Source: Xanthobacteraceae bacterium (GTDB lineage: Bacteria; Pseudomonadota; Alphaproteobacteria; Rhizobiales; Xanthobacteraceae). From it: a stretch of DNA of 8,124 bases. How positions within the stretch are numbered: position 1 is the first letter of the stretch; the number at the start of each line of letters is the position of its first letter. Location: positions 1-8,124 of the forward strand of contig JASHVC010000365.1 in the NCBI GenBank assembly GCA_030039655.1, written 5' to 3'. Positions 5,719 through 8,124 of the stretch are shown one piece after another. The notes below the pieces were generated by a model that had not been told where the DNA came from, made no database searches, and saw nothing but the letters and a program-made list of their open reading frames with translations. The position numbers and the translations under genes were made by a program.

Positions 5719-7326
5719 TTACATCCTAAACACGCCGAACTTCGTTTCCGGGATCGGCGCGTTCAACGCCGCGGAAAAGCATAGAGCCAGCACGCGCCGC
5801 GTCTCCGACGGCATGATGATGCCGTCGTCCCAAAGCCTAGCGGTGGCGTAATAGGGATTGCCTTCGGCTTCATACTGCTCGCGGATCGGCTGCTTGAACT
5901 TCTCTTCATCGATTTCGGACCACTTCTTCCCCTCCTCCTCGATGTTTTCGCGATGCACAGTGGCGAGTACGCTCGCAGCTTGCTCGCCACCCATCACCGA
6001 GATGCGCGCGTTCGGCCATGTGAACAGGAAGCGCGGGCCATAAGCGCGTCCGCACATCCCGTAATTACCCGCGCCATAGGAGCCGCCGACGATCACGGTG
6101 ATTTTCGGCACCTGCGCACAGGCGACCGCGGTGACCATCTTGGCGCCATCCTTGGCGATGCCGCCAGCCTCATAGTCTCGCCCCACCATGAAGCCGACGA
6201 TGTTCTGCAAGAACAGCAGCGGCACCCGCCGCTGGCAGCAAAGCTCGATGAAATGCGCCGCCTTAAGCGCGCTCTCCGAGAACAAAATGCCGTTGTTGCC
6301 CAAAATGCCGACCGGAATGCCGTGAATGTGCGCGAAGCCAGTAGTCAGCGTCGTTCCATAGAGCGCCTTGAACTCATCGAACTCGGAACCATCGACGAGC
6401 CGCGCGATGACCTCGCGAATGTCGTATTGCTTTTTCAGATCGGCCGGCACGATGCCGTCAAGATCATTCGCGTCGTATTTCGGCTCCGACGATTTGGCGA
6501 GCGCGATGTCGACTGTCCTCTTGATGTTCAGATTGGCCACAGTGCTGCGGCAGAGTGTCAACGCGTGCCGGTCGTTTTCGGCGAGATAATCGGCAACACC
6601 GGATTTTTTTGCGTGGACCTCGGCGCCGCCGAGCTCTTCGGCACTGACGACTTCGCCGGTCGCGGCCTTCACCAGCGGCGGGCCACCAAGAAAGATTGTG
6701 CCCTGGTTCCTGACGATGATGGTCTCATCCGACATCGCCGGTACGTACGCACCGCCCGCCGTGCACGAGCCCATGACGACGGCGATCTGCGCAATGCCCG
6801 CCGCCGACATGGTTGCCTGATTGAAGAAAATACGGCCGAAGTGCTCGCGGTCGGGAAACACTTCGGTCTGATGCGGTAGGTTGGCGCCGCCGGAATCCAC
6901 CAGATAGATACAGGGCAGACGATTCTCACGCGCGATCTCTTGCGCGCGCAAGTGCTTTTTCACCGTCATCGGATAATAGGTGCCGCCTTTGATGGTGGAG
7001 TCGTTGCAGACAATGACGCACTCGCGCCCGGAAACGCGCCCGATGCCTGTGATGATACCAGCGGCGTGAATGTCGCCATCGTACATCCCGTAGGCAGCGA
7101 GCGGCGACAGTTCGAGAAACGGCGCGCCCGGATCGACGAGTGCCATGACGCGCTCGCGCGGCAAAAGTTTCCCGCGTGCCAGATGGCGCTCGCGGGTGCG
7201 CGATGGCCCGCCCTCTGCGGCCTTGTCGCGCCTTTGCTCGAGTTCAGCGCTGAGCGCCCGCATCGCCGCTTGATTCGCGCGAAACTCGTCCGATCCCGAG
7301 TCAACTTTTGATGCAATCGCCGCCAA
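5719..7326 (-). CDS. mccB: Methylcrotonoyl-CoA carboxylase, carboxyltransferase (beta) subunit
   Basis: A 535-residue cytoplasmic enzyme subunit, the usual length for MCC beta. It transfers CO2 from carboxybiotin on the alpha subunit to 3-methylcrotonyl-CoA, giving 3-methylglutaconyl-CoA in leucine and isovalerate breakdown. Two crotonase-fold halves are visible: the N half (about 30-285) with [16 protein letters not shown] (186-201) and [14 protein letters not shown] (212-225), and the C half (about 290-530) with [17 protein letters not shown] (414-430) and [10 protein letters not shown] (445-454). These Gly-rich loops form the acyl-CoA and biotin oxyanion sites. The EEEGKKW segment (463-469) is typical of MCC-type rather than propionyl-CoA subunits. 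Geranyl-CoA carboxylase is a close alternative. The start is TTG: an in-frame TAG sits directly before it, GGGGGAG is four bases upstream, and the N-terminus matches family starts. The alpha subunit is not in the window. Confidence 0.93.
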   Translation of the reverse strand: MAAIASKVDSGSDEFRANQAAMRALSAELEQRRDKAAEGGPSRTRERHLARGKLLPRERVMALVDPGAPFLELSPLAAYGMYDGDIHAAGIITGIGRVSGRECVIVCNDSTIKGGTYYPMTVKKHLRAQEIARENRLPCIYLVDSGGANLPHQTEVFPDREHFGRIFFNQATMSAAGIAQIAVVMGSCTAGGAYVPAMSDETIIVRNQGTIFLGGPPLVKAATGEVVSAEELGGAEVHAKKSGVADYLAENDRHALTLCRSTVANLNIKRTVDIALAKSSEPKYDANDLDGIVPADLKKQYDIREVIARLVDGSEFDEFKALYGTTLTTGFAHIHGIPVGILGNNGILFSESALKAAHFIELCCQRRVPLLFLQNIVGFMVGRDYEAGGIAKDGAKMVTAVACAQVPKITVIVGGSYGAGNYGMCGRAYGPRFLFTWPNARISVMGGEQAASVLATVHRENIEEEGKKWSEIDEEKFKQPIREQYEAEGNPYYATARLWDDGIIMPSETRRVLALCFSAALNAPIPETKFGVFRM

Positions 7327-7330
7327 CTAA

Positions 7331-7337
7331 CTCCCCC
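7331..7337 (-). promoter_or_regulatory. Ribosome-binding site supporting the TTG start of the carboxylase gene
   Basis: GGGGGAG on the minus strand lies four bases before TTG (7326-7324). An in-frame TAG occupies 7329-7327, so translation cannot start further upstream. The next Met is residue 22, inside conserved N-terminal sequence. Confidence 0.6.
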
Positions 7338-7420
7338 GCGTGTGAATCTGAACAAACAGTCAGCGACGCGTGCATCGCACCATCGCCGTGAATCTATTCC
7401 TGACAAATATCACATGAAGC

Positions 7421-7446
7421 GGAAACTTTCCCCACCCGCCCGCGTT
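7421..7446 (+). promoter_or_regulatory. EcfG-like (general stress response) promoter for the DUF1236 gene
   Basis: GGAAA (7421-7425) and CGTT (7443-7446) are 17 bases apart. The alphaproteobacterial EcfG consensus is GGAAC, 16-17 bases, then CGTT, so only one base differs. Transcription would start about 70 bases before the ATG at 7521. Chance matches to such short motifs are common. Confidence 0.4.
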
Positions 7447-7520
7447 TTCGTGGGAGCACAAGAACGCACGAGTTTCGCGACCGGAACTTTGCAGCGGGAG
7501 GGATTCAGAGGAGTCATTGC

Positions 7521-8124
7521 ATGAAAATCAATCGAAACACCTTGCTGGCGGGCGTCGCCACCCTTGCGTTGGTCGCGGGAACGGGCTTCGCGTCGGCGCA
7601 AGAACAAGAGCACAAGAGCCCCGCCGCCCCGCAGGCAAACCAACCGCACGCGGCCGCACCCGCAAACAACCACGCTGCACCGGCTGCGAGCAATAGAGAT
7701 CGCGGCGTGCAGCCCCAAGGCGCGAATCGCACGAGCCCGACTCCGGGACCAGCCGCCCAGCGAAACTCCAAGGAAAACGGGCGCGTTGGCCAATCAGGCG
7801 GGCAGCCCGCCGCCGCACCGGATCGGCGGAACGCACAAAGTGTGAATCGCAACAACAAGACCAATAACGAAGGCACGACCGCCCAAGAGCGGAATATTCC
7901 GCGGGGCTTGCAGGGTAACGCGTCCGGCCAGATGCAGGGCCAGCATCAGCTATCAGAAGAGCAGCGGACGCAGATTCGCCGCACCGTCATCGATGCGCGC
8001 GGTGCACCGCGGGTCGGTCACGTGAACTTCGACGTGAGCGTCGGCACGACAATACCGCGTGGCCGTGTCCACATCGTGCCGATCCCAGAGACGCTGGTGC
8101 AGGTCGATCCGGGCTGGAGTGGCT
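7521..8124 (+). CDS. Exported DUF1236 protein, N-terminal part (runs off the right edge)
   Basis: The first 201 codons are present without a stop. Residues 1-26 form a signal peptide with cleavage after ASA. Residues 27-143 are a long low-complexity linker rich in Ala, Asn, Gln, Pro, Gly and Arg, probably disordered. A short helix with LSEEQRTQIRRTV (144-156) leads to VNFDVSVGTTIPR...VHIVPIP (168-189), which matches how I remember the start of DUF1236 domains, common in Bradyrhizobium-type genomes; the end of that domain is cut off. The protein should be periplasmic or cell-envelope associated; its function is unknown. AGAGGAG (7507-7513) lies seven bases before the ATG. It is divergent from the carboxylase gene, and an EcfG-like promoter upstream suggests stress control. 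Confidence 0.75.
   Translation, partial: MKINRNTLLAGVATLALVAGTGFASAQEQEHKSPAAPQANQPHAAAPANNHAAPAASNRDRGVQPQGANRTSPTPGPAAQRNSKENGRVGQSGGQPAAAPDRRNAQSVNRNNKTNNEGTTAQERNIPRGLQGNASGQMQGQHQLSEEQRTQIRRTVIDARGAPRVGHVNFDVSVGTTIPRGRVHIVPIPETLVQVDPGWSG

Noticed and set aside
5953..6879. Long plus-strand open frame (308 codons) inside the carboxylase gene
   Set aside because: It lies wholly antisense to a strongly recognised enzyme; GC-rich codon use commonly opens such shadow frames, and its Arg/His/Ala-rich translation has no domain character.
7343..7364. CTG/CAG inverted repeat (CTGAACAAACAG) as a TetR-type operator in the mccB/DUF1236 gap
   Set aside because: Only three bases on each side pair, and no regulator gene is in the window to support it.
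7379..7406. Minus-strand sigma70 promoter for mccB (TTGTCA, 16 bases, GATGGT)
   Set aside because: The -35 box is good but the -10 box matches only three of six bases, too weak to list as a feature.
7484..7510. Second EcfG -35 box (exact GGAAC at 7484) for the DUF1236 gene
   Set aside because: No CGTT-like element lies 16 or 17 bases downstream; that position reads TTCA/TCAG and runs into the ribosome-binding site.
1..8124. CRISPR array, tRNA, rRNA, insertion sequence or phage genes
   Set aside because: No regularly spaced repeats, cloverleaf or rRNA-like sequence, transposase, integrase or terminal inverted repeats were seen on either strand.

Overview
The window looks like an ordinary chromosomal stretch of a GC-rich alphaproteobacterium, most likely a Hyphomicrobiales member near Bradyrhizobium/Rhodopseudomonas/Afipia. 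This is inferred from GC-rich third codon positions, the DUF1236-type exported protein, the family types present and an EcfG-like promoter; no rRNA or marker gene confirms it. There is no sign of phage, transposon, CRISPR, tRNA or rRNA. No gap without a gene exceeds 200 bases.

Layout. 1-946 (+): the 3' end of an unrecognised gene, then a complete type II (S)-2-haloacid dehalogenase. 966-1211 (-): a small cytoplasmic protein of unknown function that converges on the dehalogenase. 1392-2081 (+): an exported protein made of two ABM (YgiN-like) ferredoxin-fold domains in tandem. 2119-5607 (-): five genes in one direction, in transcription order a six-helix membrane protein of unknown family, a Rid/YjgF-fold protein, a short-chain dehydrogenase-like protein, an exported Cys-containing protein and an exported monohaem c-type cytochrome. 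5719-7326 (-): the carboxyltransferase (beta) subunit of methylcrotonoyl-CoA carboxylase, starting at TTG. 7521-8124 (+): the first 201 codons of an exported DUF1236 protein, divergent from the carboxylase gene.

How the genes relate. The carboxylase subunit belongs to leucine/isovalerate breakdown, but its biotin-carrying alpha subunit is not in the window. The Rid and SDR proteins both lack the residue their archetypes use for catalysis (Arg in RidA, Tyr in SDRs) and lie on the same strand, 153 bases apart. The last two minus-strand genes both encode exported proteins and are probably cotranscribed, so a periplasmic electron-transfer or stress role is possible but unproven. I found no convincing new defence or mobile system. 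The items most worth a second look are the Rid/SDR pair, the unfamiliar and AT-richer membrane protein, the internally duplicated ABM protein and the EcfG-like promoter.
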